From assembly GCF_007655135.1 (NCBI RefSeq), contig NC_045129.1, positions 30,133,122 through 30,197,121 on the forward strand: 64,000 nucleotides of DNA, in the 5' to 3' direction. This DNA is from Punica granatum. Taxonomy: Eukaryota; Streptophyta; Magnoliopsida; Myrtales; Lythraceae. Both the position numbers and the translations under genes were made by a program. Under the pieces are notes generated by a model. That model made no database searches. It was not told the origin of the DNA and was given only the letters and a program-made list of their open reading frames with translations. Of the stretch, positions 11,054 to 22,900 are shown in pieces; the first letter of the stretch is position 1, and each line of letters opens with the position of its first letter.

Positions 11054-13765
11054 TCATGGATAGTACTTCTTGAGGGCGTCAGCGTTGATTGGGAGCTCAT
11101 TTTCGGTCACATCCATGTCACTTAAGATAATCGTCCCTCCAGAGAAGGTTTCCCTGACGACGAAGGGTCCGTCATATTTGTATGCGAACTTGCCTCGAGA
11201 GTCAGGTGTAATGTGAAGAACTTTTCGCAGGACAAGGTCACCAGGGTTGAACTCATGATGGCGGACTCTCGCATTGAACGCTCGGGCTATTCTTTGTTGG
11301 TAGCATTGGTCGTGGCAGAGCGCTGTTAGTCGCTTCACGTCGATGGGATTGAGCTGTTCGTAGCGCCGCTTCGCCCATTCTGCTTCTTCGAACTCGGACT
11401 CGGCAAGGACCATCATGGAAGGAATCTCCACTTCGATTGGGAAGACTGTTTCCATGCCGTAGACCAAAGAGTACGGAGTTGCCTCTGTTGAAGTGCGGAT
11501 AGATGTTTGGTATGCTAAGTGAGCAAAAGAGAGCATCTCGTGCCAATCTTTATAGGTCACTGTCATTTTCTCGATGATCTTCTTGATGTTCTTGTTCGCA
11601 ACTTCCACCAGACCGTTCATTTGGGGACGGTACGGCGTGGAGTTACGATGCTGTACTTTGAATTGCTCGCAGAGCTCATCGATGATCTTGTTGTTCAAGT
11701 TCTTAGTATTGTCAGTGATGATTGTCGCGGGGACTCCGTATCGGGCGATGATGTTGCACTTGAGGAAACATGCCACGGCCTTTGCGGTGACCGAAGCAAG
11801 CGTTATGGCCTCGATCCACTTGGTGAAGTAGTCGATTGCCACCAAAATGAAAAGGTGTCCGTTGGATGCTTTGTGATTGATAGGGCCGATCACATCTATG
11901 CCCCACATTGAAAAGGGCCACGGGGCCGCCATCAGATGTAGGTCATTGGAGGGTGCTTTGATCTGGTCGGTGCAGACCTGGCACAAGTGGCAGTGTCTGA
12001 CATGTTTGGCACAGTCGGCATCCATGGTGGACCAGAAGTAACCCAGACGCATAAGTTTCTTAGCGAGCATGAGCCCGCTCATGTGGGGTTTGCAACTCCC
12101 CTTGTGTATCTCTCCCATAAGGCGTTGTGCCTCAATTTCATCGACACACCGGAGTAGTGTGGCATCGAAGGAACGGCGGTAAAGAACATCTCCACTCATG
12201 AAGTAATGTGCCGCAAGTCGCCGAAGTGTTTTTCTGTCGTGCCGGTTGGCGAATGTCGGGTATTGGCCGGTTTGCAGAAAATGTTTGATGTCTTCATACC
12301 ACGACTGTTCGTCGGTTGCCTCGATTGCGTCGCAGTGAGCAGGGCCCTTGGCAATCTCGATTTTGAGTGGTTCAATGGGGTTTTCTTTCGTGATGCTCAC
12401 CATGGATGCGAGCGTCGCAAGTGCATCTGCAAATTGGTTATTGATGCGCGATGTGTATGTGAATGAGATTTTCTCAAAGTTCTCCGCTAACTCCTCGAGA
12501 TACTCGTGATATGGCACTAGCTGTGCGTCATTCGTCTTCTATTGCCCCAACGTCTGGAAAATTGTAAGCATAGAATCGCCGAACACTTCCAGTTCCTTCA
12601 CCTTGAAGTCGATCGCCGCTTGCAGGCCGATGATGCATGCTTCGTATTCGGCCACGTTATTAGTGCAGGGGAAATCAACCTTTGCTGCAATCGGATAGTA
12701 GCGTCTGTCAGGGGATATCAGCACTGCACCGATGCCTGACCAGGTGGAATTTCCTGCGCCGTCGAAATACATCTTCCATGCAAACTTGTTCTCCTCACTG
12801 TCCACTTGGAGAATCCCTTCGTCCGAAAAGTCAGAGTTGATCGGTGTATCGTCTTCGATTGGGAACTCCGCTAAGTGATCCGCAATTGCCTGCCCCTTGA
12901 CTGATGTGCGGGGCACATATTTAATGTCGTATTCCGTCAGCTGACATCGCCACTTTGAAATGTTCTTCATGGAAGATGGACTATCGAGCAAGTATTTCAG
13001 GGGATTCGCTTTTGACAATAAACGGATAGTATGGTAGAGAACGAGAGGGCGATCTGGAGTAGGTAGGACCAATACCAGGGGTTGAACCAAGTATGCCTTG
13101 TTGAGGTCCTAGTAATCGTGATGGCATCCATGAAGGAGAACAGCTTGTGGCGTGCGATGTTGTCAACTAAGACATCGATGTGGGGCAAGGGGAAGTTGTT
13201 CTTGGGGCTGGCCTTGTTGAGGTCCTAGTAATCGACACATACTCTGACTTTTCCATCTTTCTTCTCTACAAGCACGATGTTCGCCACCCATTCGGAGTAG
13301 TTGCAAACTTCCAGGAAACCCGCGTTGATTTGCTTGACGACCTCTTCCTTAATGCGGAGGAGAAGGTCGGCACGTTGCCGCAGTAAGTGCTGTCGTTTGG
13401 GTGGAAACCTCTCCGTATCGAGCGGAAGGAAGTGCTTAACTATTGAGGGATCCAAACCTGGCATGTCGGCATAAGACCAAGCAAAGACTTCTTGGTACTC
13501 TTTGAGGAAATCGATCATCCAGGCCCGCTGTATGGGTTCAAGGCTCGTCTCGATCTTCAGGATGCGTGATTCTTCTTTGGTGCCCACGTCGATTTCTTCT
13601 GTTGGCTCAACTGAAGTGAGTTGACGGTCTTCGAGGAGGCGCAAACTCTCTTCTATCTCAGGCACTCGACCGTCCTCGTCGAGCCCTTCCCCGAAGTATA
13701 TGGGTCGGGGCTCTTCGAGACATTCTTTGGATGGGTTCGAATTGTCGTGTCGAAAATTTGGATTC
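11054..13765 (-). pseudogene. Tat-lineage Ty3/gypsy pol remnant: RT fragment, RNase H, integrase
   Basis: Reading from high to low coordinates, this begins with the pre-RT and RT N-terminal part (13665-13225; motifs FAWSYADMPGLDP and VLVEKKDGKVRVCVDY). An in-frame stop follows after VDY, then NFPLPHIDVLVDN and FSFMDAI. Here the RT breaks off: the palm with the catalytic YxDD motif is absent, and the frame resumes in the RT-RNase H connection. An RNase H of the plant Tat type follows (MYFDGAGN, NNVAEYEACI, FGDSML), then a stop near 12538. The integrase (12517-11054) is best preserved. It has an H-H-C-C zinc region ending CHLCQ, the catalytic Asp in WGIDVIGP, the second Asp in IITDNTKNLN and the Glu in MNGLVEVANKN. 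Without RT the copy cannot be autonomous. Confidence 0.93.
13095..13234 (-). repeat. 24-bp direct repeat bracketing the broken RT segment
   Basis: The same 24 bases occur at 13095-13118 and 13211-13234, 116 bp apart. Both contain the same in-frame stop (TAC TAG GAC read on the minus strand). The first copy in coding order sits at VDY-stop-DLNKA; the second sits where the RT palm should continue and leads into the RT-RNase H connection. This is a footprint of template switching or unequal recombination that deleted the RT core. Confidence 0.85.
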
Positions 13766-14129
13766 GAGTGGAGCTTGAAAATTGAAATGAATTGTCTTAT
13801 AAATTTAGAGCGTCGCGAGATAAGTGAGAGAAAGGAGAAAGTAGACGCGGAAATTCAAAAATGCATGTAGAGATTTCATTATTGATGTAAGCGTGAAGCC
13901 ATAACAAAATCCCTCTTCCGTCGTGTGGCTTATGACTATGCCAATACGCGGGGAAACATTAAACACATAGATAGCCTTACACATCGGCGATCACAGCCGA
14001 GTAGCACGGGACTGAGGTCCAGTTGTTGAGCTCTTCATTCTCTTGTGCAAGGCGGATATGGACCCCTAAAGGAGTCTCCTCGGTGACGGTGCATATGGCT
14101 GACAGATCGACAGGCTCAACATCTGAAAC

Positions 14130-15922
14130 CTAGGAGGGGCCGTCAAGAGTACTTCCAACAATGTGCGGCGGTGCAGGAAAAAAGTGAGAGAGTGGGAGAA
14201 CCGAGATGCCCCTGTTGATCTTCCCGTAATGCGCGGCGAGACGGTAGAGGTGTTTGCCCCTACGGGCCTCGATAATCTCGTGGTAGGAAGGGCGAAAACC
14301 GAGTCCCCTCATATTCTTGTACTCTTCGATCTCGATGGGGCGATTGATCGCCTATCCCTGTGCTCCGAGCCCGGTGCCGGGAATGTAGTTATGGCGCAGG
14401 AAGACCTTCCCAACCATGCGGTCGGCACGAGATGGACGGACCTCTCCATAATCCCGAATGACGGAGATGATCTCGAATGAGTGGAATGAGAGTTTTTCAT
14501 TGTCCCCGATGCTAATATAGAGGACAGTCGTTTCCTTGTAGATGGAGTAGTCCTCTTCACCCTTAACCGTAATAAGCCGACCTTCCGCAATGAATTTGAT
14601 TATTTGGTGCAGGGATGAAGGAACGGCTCCAGCTGAGTGGATCCAAGGTCTCCCGAGTAGCAGTCTAAAAGCATTCGGGATGTCAAGAACCTGAAATGTG
14701 ATGCTGAATGGACACGGGCCGACATCGATCCAGAGGTCGATCTCCCCATTCACTTTCCTCTGTGAGCCGTCAAAGGCTCGAACCGCGGTTTTGCTCGGGC
14801 GGATGCGGTTAAGGTCCACATTCATTTGCTTCAGCGTGGACACTCGGCAAACATTGAGGGCGGAGCCGTTGTCAATCATGACCCGGCCAATGACGAAATT
14901 GTTGCACTTGCAGACGATGTGCAACGCCCGTGAGTGTGCCCATCCCTCGGAGGGGAGTTCGTCATTTGAAAATGAGATGGCATTGGAAAAAATCGAGCTG
15001 ATGGTCTCTTCAATCTGATCCGGGGCTGTCTCCTTGGGAACTTGTGCTGCGGTAAGGACTCGTAGAAGGGCTTCTCGGTGTGGCTCCAAACTCAAGAGGA
15101 GAGCGAGTAGCGAAATATGAGCTGAAGACTTACCCATTTGTTCTACTATCTTGTACTCGCTCACCTTAATCACTTTCATGAAAGCCTTGGCTTCTTCTTC
15201 GGTCACCTTTTTCTGCTGGATAAGCGGGGTTTCCGGAGTAGCTCCGGATGCAGCGGGAGCCTTGCCCTTGCCTACAGTCTCCGAGTTCACGTACACCCGA
15301 CCCGAGCATGTCACTCCCATGACACTGAACTGATGTTCAAGGTTCCCGACTCTTCCCTCATAGGTCCAGGGGACCTTGCTGTCCTGATATGGCTCTCGAG
15401 CAGGGACTTCTATTATGAATGGGGCGGGGGCGGCACTAGACCCCGTGAACCCTACGGTGGCTTCCGCGGGGATATACTCGATTACAAATGGAACAAGCCC
15501 CTTTTGTTGGCTCTCGTCCTCTCTCACAGTGCAGACACTGATCATATTGATGGTGGGCCCCGAGCTCGACCCGTGATTAGGGAGATGATTAGCTTGCACG
15601 TTCGGGGGCCTAATGGCATTGAACGAGATCTTTTTATCATTGATCAACTTCTGAACCTCCTCCCGCAATTTCCAACAGTTGTCGGTGGTGTGACCGGGAG
15701 CACCTGAGTGGTACTCGCAGTGTAGACTCTGATCCTGGTTCGCCGGAATGAAACTGGGACCCGAAACCGTGGGTCGGATCATGTTGGCGACTAATAGTTG
15801 CCTATATATGTGGGAGAGTGGGGTAGGCAGGGGCGTGAACTGTATGCGCTGTCGGGATTGCGTCGTACCACTCTGTTGGCCCTGCGCGGCTGAGGTGGTA
15901 GCTATGTGTGGGATTCCCCGGG
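14130..15922 (-). pseudogene. Tat-lineage gag-protease remnant
   Basis: The frame is open from about 15922 to 14352 on the minus strand, with no start methionine visible at the 5' edge; gag appears cut off there by a foreign LTR/PBS sequence. Visible features are a CCHC-like zinc knuckle (CEYHSGAPGHTTDNC, near 15700) and an aspartic protease with the catalytic-type motif VMIDNGSALNVC. At the end is a G-patch-like tail: GTGLGAQG, a stop at about 14350, then the continuing frame RGLGFRPSY. In an active protease DSGA or DTGA would be expected; here DNGSA replaces it. From 14129 to about 13980 a further conserved tail (HIRLAQENEELNNWTSVP) is readable in another frame. Confidence 0.88.
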
Positions 15923-15933
15923 ATCATTACCTT

Positions 15934-16090
15934 GGGCTCTGATACCACTTGTTAGGAAAAATCCACAGACCTACTTCGGACTCGGGCCCATCCGCAACTC
16001 AAAAGCTTAAGTCAATAAGTTGGTAGATCATTGTCTCTTATAAACCTATGGATTTTCTCTCAACTTTTTTCATGTGGGACTACCTCCAAT
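15934..16090 (-). mobile_element. Primer-binding site plus LTR fragment of a different retrotransposon
   Basis: On the minus strand TGGTATCAGAGCCC (15947-15934) matches the initiator-tRNA-Met primer-binding site used by many copia and TRIM elements. Upstream of it, separated by AG, is a short LTR-like segment ending in CCTAACA (plus strand TGTTAGG at about 15950). It has a TTTATAAGAGA box and a TAGTCCCACATG-like start near 16080. The outer LTR edge is not certain. It abuts the truncated Tat gag. Confidence 0.65.
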
Positions 16091-17149
16091 ACCTACTATT
16101 ACCATTCTCCATATAGGAGAGAAACCGTCACAACATAATATAATAATATATAAGAATAATAATAATAAAATAAAAACAAGTTCAAGATATCGGTTTTGGT
16201 TCCAGTTCTGTGTATCCAACGATATGGAATCGGAACAAGTTTTCACATGTTCCCGAAATTGCTATCCAGACCCTACCATAATTTCAATTTGACTTACTCA
16301 GAACTTGTCATAACGGGTAGGTTATTACTGATTCTGATTCTAGCCAATATACAAGCACACCCGTTCTTACTATTCCATTTAACATAGTTTTTCTAACTGA
16401 GCAAGATTAATCTTTTATAAGCAAAGATTGTTAATTACCACGTACCTTTCTTATGATTCTTTTCCTATCGTATTATTATATTTCAATTTACATTCTTCTA
16501 TCTTTTTGGATAAAGTAATTTTTATTCTTCCTTTATATATATATATATATATAAATATAAGTTGATCGAATTAATGGCTTTAATATTTTAATTCTATCTA
16601 TGAATTAAATTAATATTTTATGAAGTCCTCATTTAAAATAATTAATTTAAATCTTTTGATAAAAATAAATGACTTTTTTTAGTAATTTATAACTTAATCT
16701 ATACGTGGAATTATATTTATTTATTTATAATATGAGATCTAATTTACGTACAATATTTTATTTTTTGTTCCCGTAGATTAACTATAATATGATAATTATT
16801 TTATTAATTATATTATTTTTTCTAGAATATTGATGGCATTTATTATAGGCATTTATCACTCGGCATGATTTGTTTTTACTATAGAGCAAAAGGTTCTTTG
16901 ACTCCCGACCTTTTGGAGTAGAAAATATTTGCCCCCATTCTTTAGAAATCTACACAATACCCCCTGACCTTTTGAAAATAAACATTTTACCCCTTCGTGT
17001 CACTTTTTTCGACCAAAAGGGATCACATGGGTGACACATGACTTTTGAAAGGACAAAAAAGTCATTTGCGAATTTTAAAAAAATGATAAGGAAAAGAATA
17101 GACCTAAACACCTCGATCCTGGTTGGGGTTAAATCATCTTAGGCAACAA
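16091..17149. other. AT-rich intergenic DNA with one MITE-like arm
   Basis: No gene seen. (TA)n occurs at 16535-16552. Positions 16880-17010 look like one arm of a non-autonomous element: AAAGGTTCTTTGACTCCCGACC followed by two paraphrased copies of 'CCCCTGACCTTTTG'. No matching opposite arm is visible nearby. Confidence 0.5.
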
Positions 17150-17412
17150 GGGCCTTGGTGCTGGTCAACCTCACCAGCAAACTACTAATCTCATCAAGTG
17201 GATGGAAAAAATATTAGGTGAGACTAACACATATATTGTGGTGTGTAAGTCTCAACTTGGTGTCTGTCAAGTTATTATGTGAAACTCACAATCCTTATTT
17301 CTTTTACATTTTTCTCGACATTTGATTATAACTAATACATGTCACGTTGGCGTGTTAATCTCACCAAATATTTTCTCCATGGATAGTAGCTGTTGGTAAG
17401 GCACCATTCCCC
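17150..17412. mobile_element. Foldback (MITE-like) element
   Basis: An inverted repeat pairs 17202-17230 with 17352-17380, matching at 26 of 29 positions. Weaker complementarity extends outward (CACCAGCAAACTACTAATC against GATAGTAGCTGTTGGT). No target duplication could be fixed, so the edges are approximate. Confidence 0.6.
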
Positions 17413-18029
17413 GGAGGAGGAGAGAACCTATATATTTTTAAATCCCCGCTAAACCAATACCATTTTGTGAAATTTTGTTCGTTAGGGTTGGCCGAAACTC
17501 TAGATCGCTCGGAGGTCTTTGACGATCCTTACAGTGAGCTCAATGATCATCGCAATTGGCTCGACAATGTTGTCCGTAGGTTGCCCAGCACTCAAGAGCC
17601 GAGAACGAGCTTTTGGAGCCCTGAAAAAGAAGCGATCTGCTGAGCCGAGACCGCCATGAGCTTAAGGCTTCTATGAACCATGTCTCTCGAGCCTGGGTCC
17701 TGCTGAGCCAGGAGCTCGCCACCCCACGAGCTAGGCCTGCTAGTCAAGGGCAAACCCACCCATGGGTCTCTAGATGGTTAGCTCACGAGAGCTCACATGA
17801 TGGGGACTACCATGATATTGTTCATCTTCTTCACGAAAAAGATGAACATTATCTTTTTAAATTTTTTATTATATTATTTTAGATTTTTAAATTTATCTTT
17901 TCCAGATATGGTTCGGGTTATAGATCGAGTTATGGTTCATAATTTTTTTTTATTTTTTAAAAACATATGGAACCCACTGGGCCAATCATCGTGTATCACG
18001 TGGCACTGTCATGTACACGTTAGCAATTC
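17413..18029. other. Intergenic, nothing recognised
   Basis: Contains moderately GC-rich sequence at 17480-17830 with short ORFs that show no known domain. No repeats or RNA genes seen. Confidence 0.4.
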
Positions 18030-18323
18030 CGGTTTAAAGTTAATGGAGATATTGACGGAAGGGATCAATTGATGTTAACTTAATCTGTCAGGGTCCAATT
18101 TGATGTAACATCAATCTCTCGAGGGGCAAATTGTTAATCAACGGATGCGACATTAGATTTAGAATGCCATATCAGATTTTTTCCTCAATTATTGGACGAC
18201 AGTCTGACGAAAGGGCCCATTTGATGTAATAATATATCAAGGTTCAATTTGATGTAAAAAATTTTCTTGAGGTTAGATTTGATGTAACATACATCTCTCG
18301 AAGACGAAATTATTAATTTACTC
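18030..18323. mobile_element. Partial relative of the foldback element at 62301-62986
   Basis: Carries the same phrases (CAATTTGATGTAA, TTCTTGAGGTTAGATTTGATG, ending AATTATTAATTTACTC at 18323) as the right arm of the complete element near the end of the window. Two arm-end-like segments are present (ending near 18140 and at 18323), but the left inverted arm is missing. Decayed or truncated copy. Confidence 0.65.
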
Positions 18324-18497
18324 TTACAACTAATTTTTTCATAATAGACTCCCCATATATACATGTTTTTTTTCTCCTATTTAATGATAAATTCCCACAT
18401 TTACATTTTCTAATTATTATCACAACCAATTTTTTAATAATAAATTCATCATATATTATCTATACTATTATATAAAGCCAAAACATTTCCTTTTGGT

Positions 18498-19193
18498 AGG
18501 GGTATAAACAAGTCGAGTCAAGCTCGAGTACAGGAAAACTCGACTTGGCTCGTTACAAAAATGCTCCAGCTCGGTCAAGCTTCAGAATGGAGGCTCGAGC
18601 TTGGCTCATTAGAGCTCATTTAATTGCTACGGGCTCAAAACCAAAATGAGCCTGATTGAGCTCAGTTCGGCTCGATAGAACGAGAGGCTGGAGTAGCAGT
18701 TAGTCGTGGTGGAGAAGAAACAACTCGGGGTTGAAGGCTTGCGGAGCAAGAGCTAGGGCGGCTCAATGAGAAGCAAAGGCCGGGGTGGGAAGAGACGAAT
18801 AATAATATTGGGGGAAAGACGAATGACGAGAGAGACAATTAAGTTTTTTGGCTATTTTATTTATTAGTTTGTTTTTAAAATTTGAATTTCTATTTTATTT
18901 TAAGAGTTTGAGCGTAAGAAAACAATGAAAAAACTCAGTCCAGTCCATGAATTATGGGCTTAGGGCTAATGTTCACTAATATAATTAGATATAAGTAATT
19001 TTATGTAGAAGCTCGGCTGGGCTTGGGAGCGGAGCTGAAAGAGCCAAGTATCACCGAGCTCGACTTGGTTTGCTCAAAAAAAAAAAGAAAAGAAAAAGCT
19101 CAGCTCGAGCTCAAAAAGGCCGAGTTAAGTTCGAATTATCACCGAGTCGATCTAGAGTAACTCGTGAGTTGGTTTGTCTTGTTTACGCCCCTA
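18498..19193. mobile_element. hAT-like non-autonomous element
   Basis: Termini are AGGGGTATAAACAAG on the left and, inverted, TAGGGGCGTAAACAAG on the right. The 8-bp direct repeat CTTTTGGT flanks it at 18490-18497 and 19194-19201 (one T is shared with the left terminus, so edges are accurate to 1 bp). The inside is rich in GAGCTCGGCTCGA-like phrases and has no transposase. TIR sequence and 8-bp duplication fit the hAT superfamily. Confidence 0.75.
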
Positions 19194-19580
19194 CTTTTGG
19201 TGTCACTTTTTATTTCTCATGCTCATAGTGTATTTTCTCTAATTAATTACAATTACTATATTTTAAATAATTTAATAATTTCATCAAGTATCTTTCAAAT
19301 CCACTAACCCACTTCCCTCTCCATCTCCCCGTCTCTATTTTTCTCGCCCGCCCTTCTTATTTTATTTTATTTTTTACCCAAATAATTTATCTCCTTCTTT
19401 GTTTTTGACATGGTAGCGTGAGTGCATTTGTCTAGTATATAATATCTACTTTTGTCTCATTAAGCGGGAGGGAAATGGAGTAAAATTCCAACTCCACCGC
19501 AGACCCTCTTTCCAAAAAGAAAAGGTTGTCTTGAGCAATTGGATTCTGAAGCGAACCGTCCGAGTTCACTACCTCAGACG

Positions 19581-19715
19581 AGGGGTGGCAATTTTCGGCC
19601 CGGCCCGGTAGCTCCGTGCTTGCGCCGAGTATTATCGGGCCGAGCCAGGCCCTTCACGAAAAGATATTGTGCTGGGCCGGGCAGGTGACCCGGCCCGATA
19701 GCCCGTAAAGAAGAA
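19581..19715. mobile_element. GC-rich MITE fragment in the RNL promoter region
   Basis: Begins AGGGGTGGCAATTTTCGGC and is full of GGCCCGGCCCG phrases, a recurrent plant non-autonomous element type. No right terminus recognised. It lies about 300 bp upstream of the RNL start and could contribute promoter sequence. Confidence 0.45.
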
Positions 19716-19861
19716 AAAATGAAAAGGGCAAAAAAAAAAAAATAAAACTCACTAGTCAGTCGCTGACCTCATCACCAGGCCCCGTCCTCACGAGGGAAGA
19801 GTCACGGCTCTCCTCCTCTCTCCCCAGCTGTGTGCTCGGTCAATGCCGCCATAGCTCCTCC

Positions 19862-19998
19862 TTCTCTCTCTCTCTCTCTCTCTTCCACCTCCTTCCGTGG
19901 CTTCTCTCTCTAGTCATCACCGGAGAACCATACATACACACACAGATAGATATAACTATACTATATATATATATCGCAGCATCTGAGCTCGAGCTTTG
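19862..19998 (+). promoter_or_regulatory. Probable RNL core promoter / 5' UTR with CT tract
   Basis: A (CT)n tract (about 19865-19912) is followed by a CA/TA-rich stretch with TATATATATAT at 19965-19975, just before the ATG at 19999. CT-rich 5' leaders are frequent in plant genes. The TATA-like run is only ~25-35 bp from the ATG, so it may be leader sequence; the transcription start is not determinable. Confidence 0.4.
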
Positions 19999-22900
19999 AT
20001 GTCCGCACCGCAGAGGATCCTCTTCCTTTTCATTCCGTCTCTCCCTCGTCCTCGTCCTCGTCCTCCTCCTACAACCTCCCTCTTCCGCCGCCTCGTCTCC
20101 CCCTACAGAGCCTTAGCTCGCCCCCCCTTCATCACTCCTCCTGCTGCTTCTGGTGTATATCGCTGGAGTTCGACCATACCGAAGAATAAGGTCAACTTCT
20201 CCGCAATCGTTTCCGGCGGTCCTGAATTGAGCGGACTGTGTGTTTCTCTGAAATTTGAGCTGATGGAGTTGAATGGAATTGGAATGTTCTCCATCCGATG
20301 GACTGATATCTGTTGAATTAGCACTGCCGGCAATGCATTGTTAAGATATTCTGATCAACAGCGCCTTACATTGACAAATAGAATGAGTAAAACATGATCG
20401 CTGGTTTCTGAATGTTCACCGCATGAAAGAAAGCATCTACAGTGGAAATTTTGATTTTTGCTTTATAAAATTGGCATGGAACTTTTAATTTTTATGCATT
20501 TGAAGTTAGCACTACCTGCCATTACTGATCTTGAATGTTCTTCTTGGTCATAAGTATGATTGGTATACGCTTTCGAATTGCTCATCAGTGGACTGAAAGT
20601 TCGTGGGTTGGTCAATAAATGCAGAGAAAGGTTAAAGGACAGAAGGGGAAAGAGAAGCCGAAACCGCCTACTTCTTCTGCAGCTATGGCGGGCCCATCGG
20701 CAGTTGTTGCTGAGGCTGTAACCAGTAGAATCGGTGGGCTGAGCATTGCTGAGCATAGTGGAGAAGCTCGTGTTGCACTTCCCGCTTCGCAATCTGGTAT
20801 TGTTCATACAGTGAATCAAAATCAAAGCCCGGCAGCCATATGGATGCCTCGAGCCTATGGAACAGCAACTGGAGCCGATGCAGCTGAAGCTGAGAGTATT
20901 CCTGTCGATCAAAGAGCTGGAGAAATACAAGCAAATGGATCCAACGGATCTGCTACTCAATCTAGCTCTCCGGGGTTGAGTAAGCTATTCAGTAGTAATC
21001 TACTAGAAGGTTTTTCTGTGGATAACTCTACGTACACCTGTGCCCAAGTTAGAGCTACTTTCTACCCAAAGTTTGAGAATGAGAAGTCAGACCAGGAGGT
21101 ACTTATGCACTTCTGGTTTCTTGATCGGTTTCCTGTGACATGATTTCCATTACGTTTGATGGTTCATATGAGCTTGTTCTCTTGGGAATGAATGAAGGGG
21201 CTATATTGAAGCCCTGGCAGCCTTATGTGTAATGAATACAAAACTTTGGTTGAGGTTATCTTGACATCTTTATTTCGAATACTTATCTGTGAGTATGTTT
21301 TCTTTTTTTTTTTTTTTATCCAGATTAGGATACGGATGATTGAGATGGTATCTAGAGGGCTGGCAACCTTGGAGGTAGGCCATATTTGCAAGCTCCCATT
21401 TTCCTCTCTTAGCAATTTAACTTGACTGCTAGATGAATTTTAATGTGTAGTTCGGGAGGTTTGGGAAGTAGTTACATTCACCGGAGAAAGCCATACCGAA
21501 CCAGGGTTAATTATGGCATTACATTTTTGCAGTTTTCTCTTGTTTTAGAAATCTTGATTGATGTTCTGAAGGCAATTTCAGTGGGTTCTCATTATATGTC
21601 AATTTGTTGATAGGTTTGGCATGATCAATAATATTATTAGTTCATAGAGGCACAATTAACTGTTCTCTACTGGGAATTTTTGGAATTACATTTTTGCAGG
21701 TTTCATTGAAGCACTCTGGGTCTCTTTTTATGTACGCGGGTAATGAGGGTGGTGCATATGCCAAAAACAGCTTTGGAAATATGTACGCTGAGAAAATCAT
21801 TGTTGTCTCGAAAATTTTTTCCTTTGGACTAGACTGAAGATAAATTTTCTGTTACAGATATACAGCAGTTGGTGTTTTTGTTCTTGGGCGGATGTTCCAG
21901 CAGGGATGGGGTTCTGCAGCTGCAAAAAAGCAAGCTGAGTTCAATGAATTTCTTGAGGTGATGTTCGCTTTTGTATTGAGGTGTTGAAATGTTGTCGCAT
22001 CTTTTCTCTATTTTCCATCAATGCCTAAATATCCATAAGTACTCTTCTTCAAGCAAAAACCCTTTCCTCTTATGTAACTTGTGGCTGGTAGAAACATGAG
22101 CTTAACACCTTTGAAATACCCTGCTTGGTTGTAGTGTCAAATAATTACTCATGACATGCAATTCCACTTACTATTTCGAATGAGAAAATTGATTTAAATG
22201 TCACTTGTGTCTGAAGATAAAATTTGTAGGTTAGATATAAGATGCTCGGTGCTCTATTTCAAGTTTGTCATAGTCTTATATTTTCTTTTTCAGAAGAACC
22301 GCATGTGCATCTCGATGGAACTGGTAACCGCTGTTCTAGGAGACCATGGCCAGCGACCTCGAGAAGATTACGGTAGTCTCTATTTTTTTTTGTTAGTTTT
22401 AAGATGTACTCGCGCTTTAAGACATACTTATCTTGCCTTTGATGTGTTGAATTTATGGTCTTTGATACTTGTAATTACATGGTTTTTAAATTAAATTTCT
22501 AAATGATTAAAACTCTTATTGGGTTTTGAGGTTTGACGGTGTTTTGATCATTATTACACTATCTTTTTTGTTTTTAATCTTTTACAGAGATACATGCATG
22601 TGTTTGAGTCTATTCTGGTGCTTATACTACTATATGGGGCATGCTTATATTCATCAACTTCATCATAACCTTCTCCAGTCCAACTAATCTTGATACTTAC
22701 TGTTTTACATTTTATCTTGCTGGGAAATGCATTTACTTTCAGTAACAAGTTATCTTGTTGAACAGTCGTTGTCACAGCGGTCACTGAATTAGGCAAGGGA
22801 AAGCCAATATTCTATTCCACCCCCGAGATGATAGCTTTTTGCAGGAGATGGCGGCTTCCAACAAATCATGTGTGGTTGTTCTCATCAAGGTTAGTTGCAA

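Noticed and set aside
11519..11911. 130-codon plus-strand frame
   Set aside because: Antisense shadow of the integrase.
15138..15707. 189-codon plus-strand frame
   Set aside because: Antisense shadow of the Tat gag-protease frame.
17673..17882. Small protein gene in moderately GC-rich sequence
   Set aside because: No domain, no splice-supported extension and no conserved feature visible.
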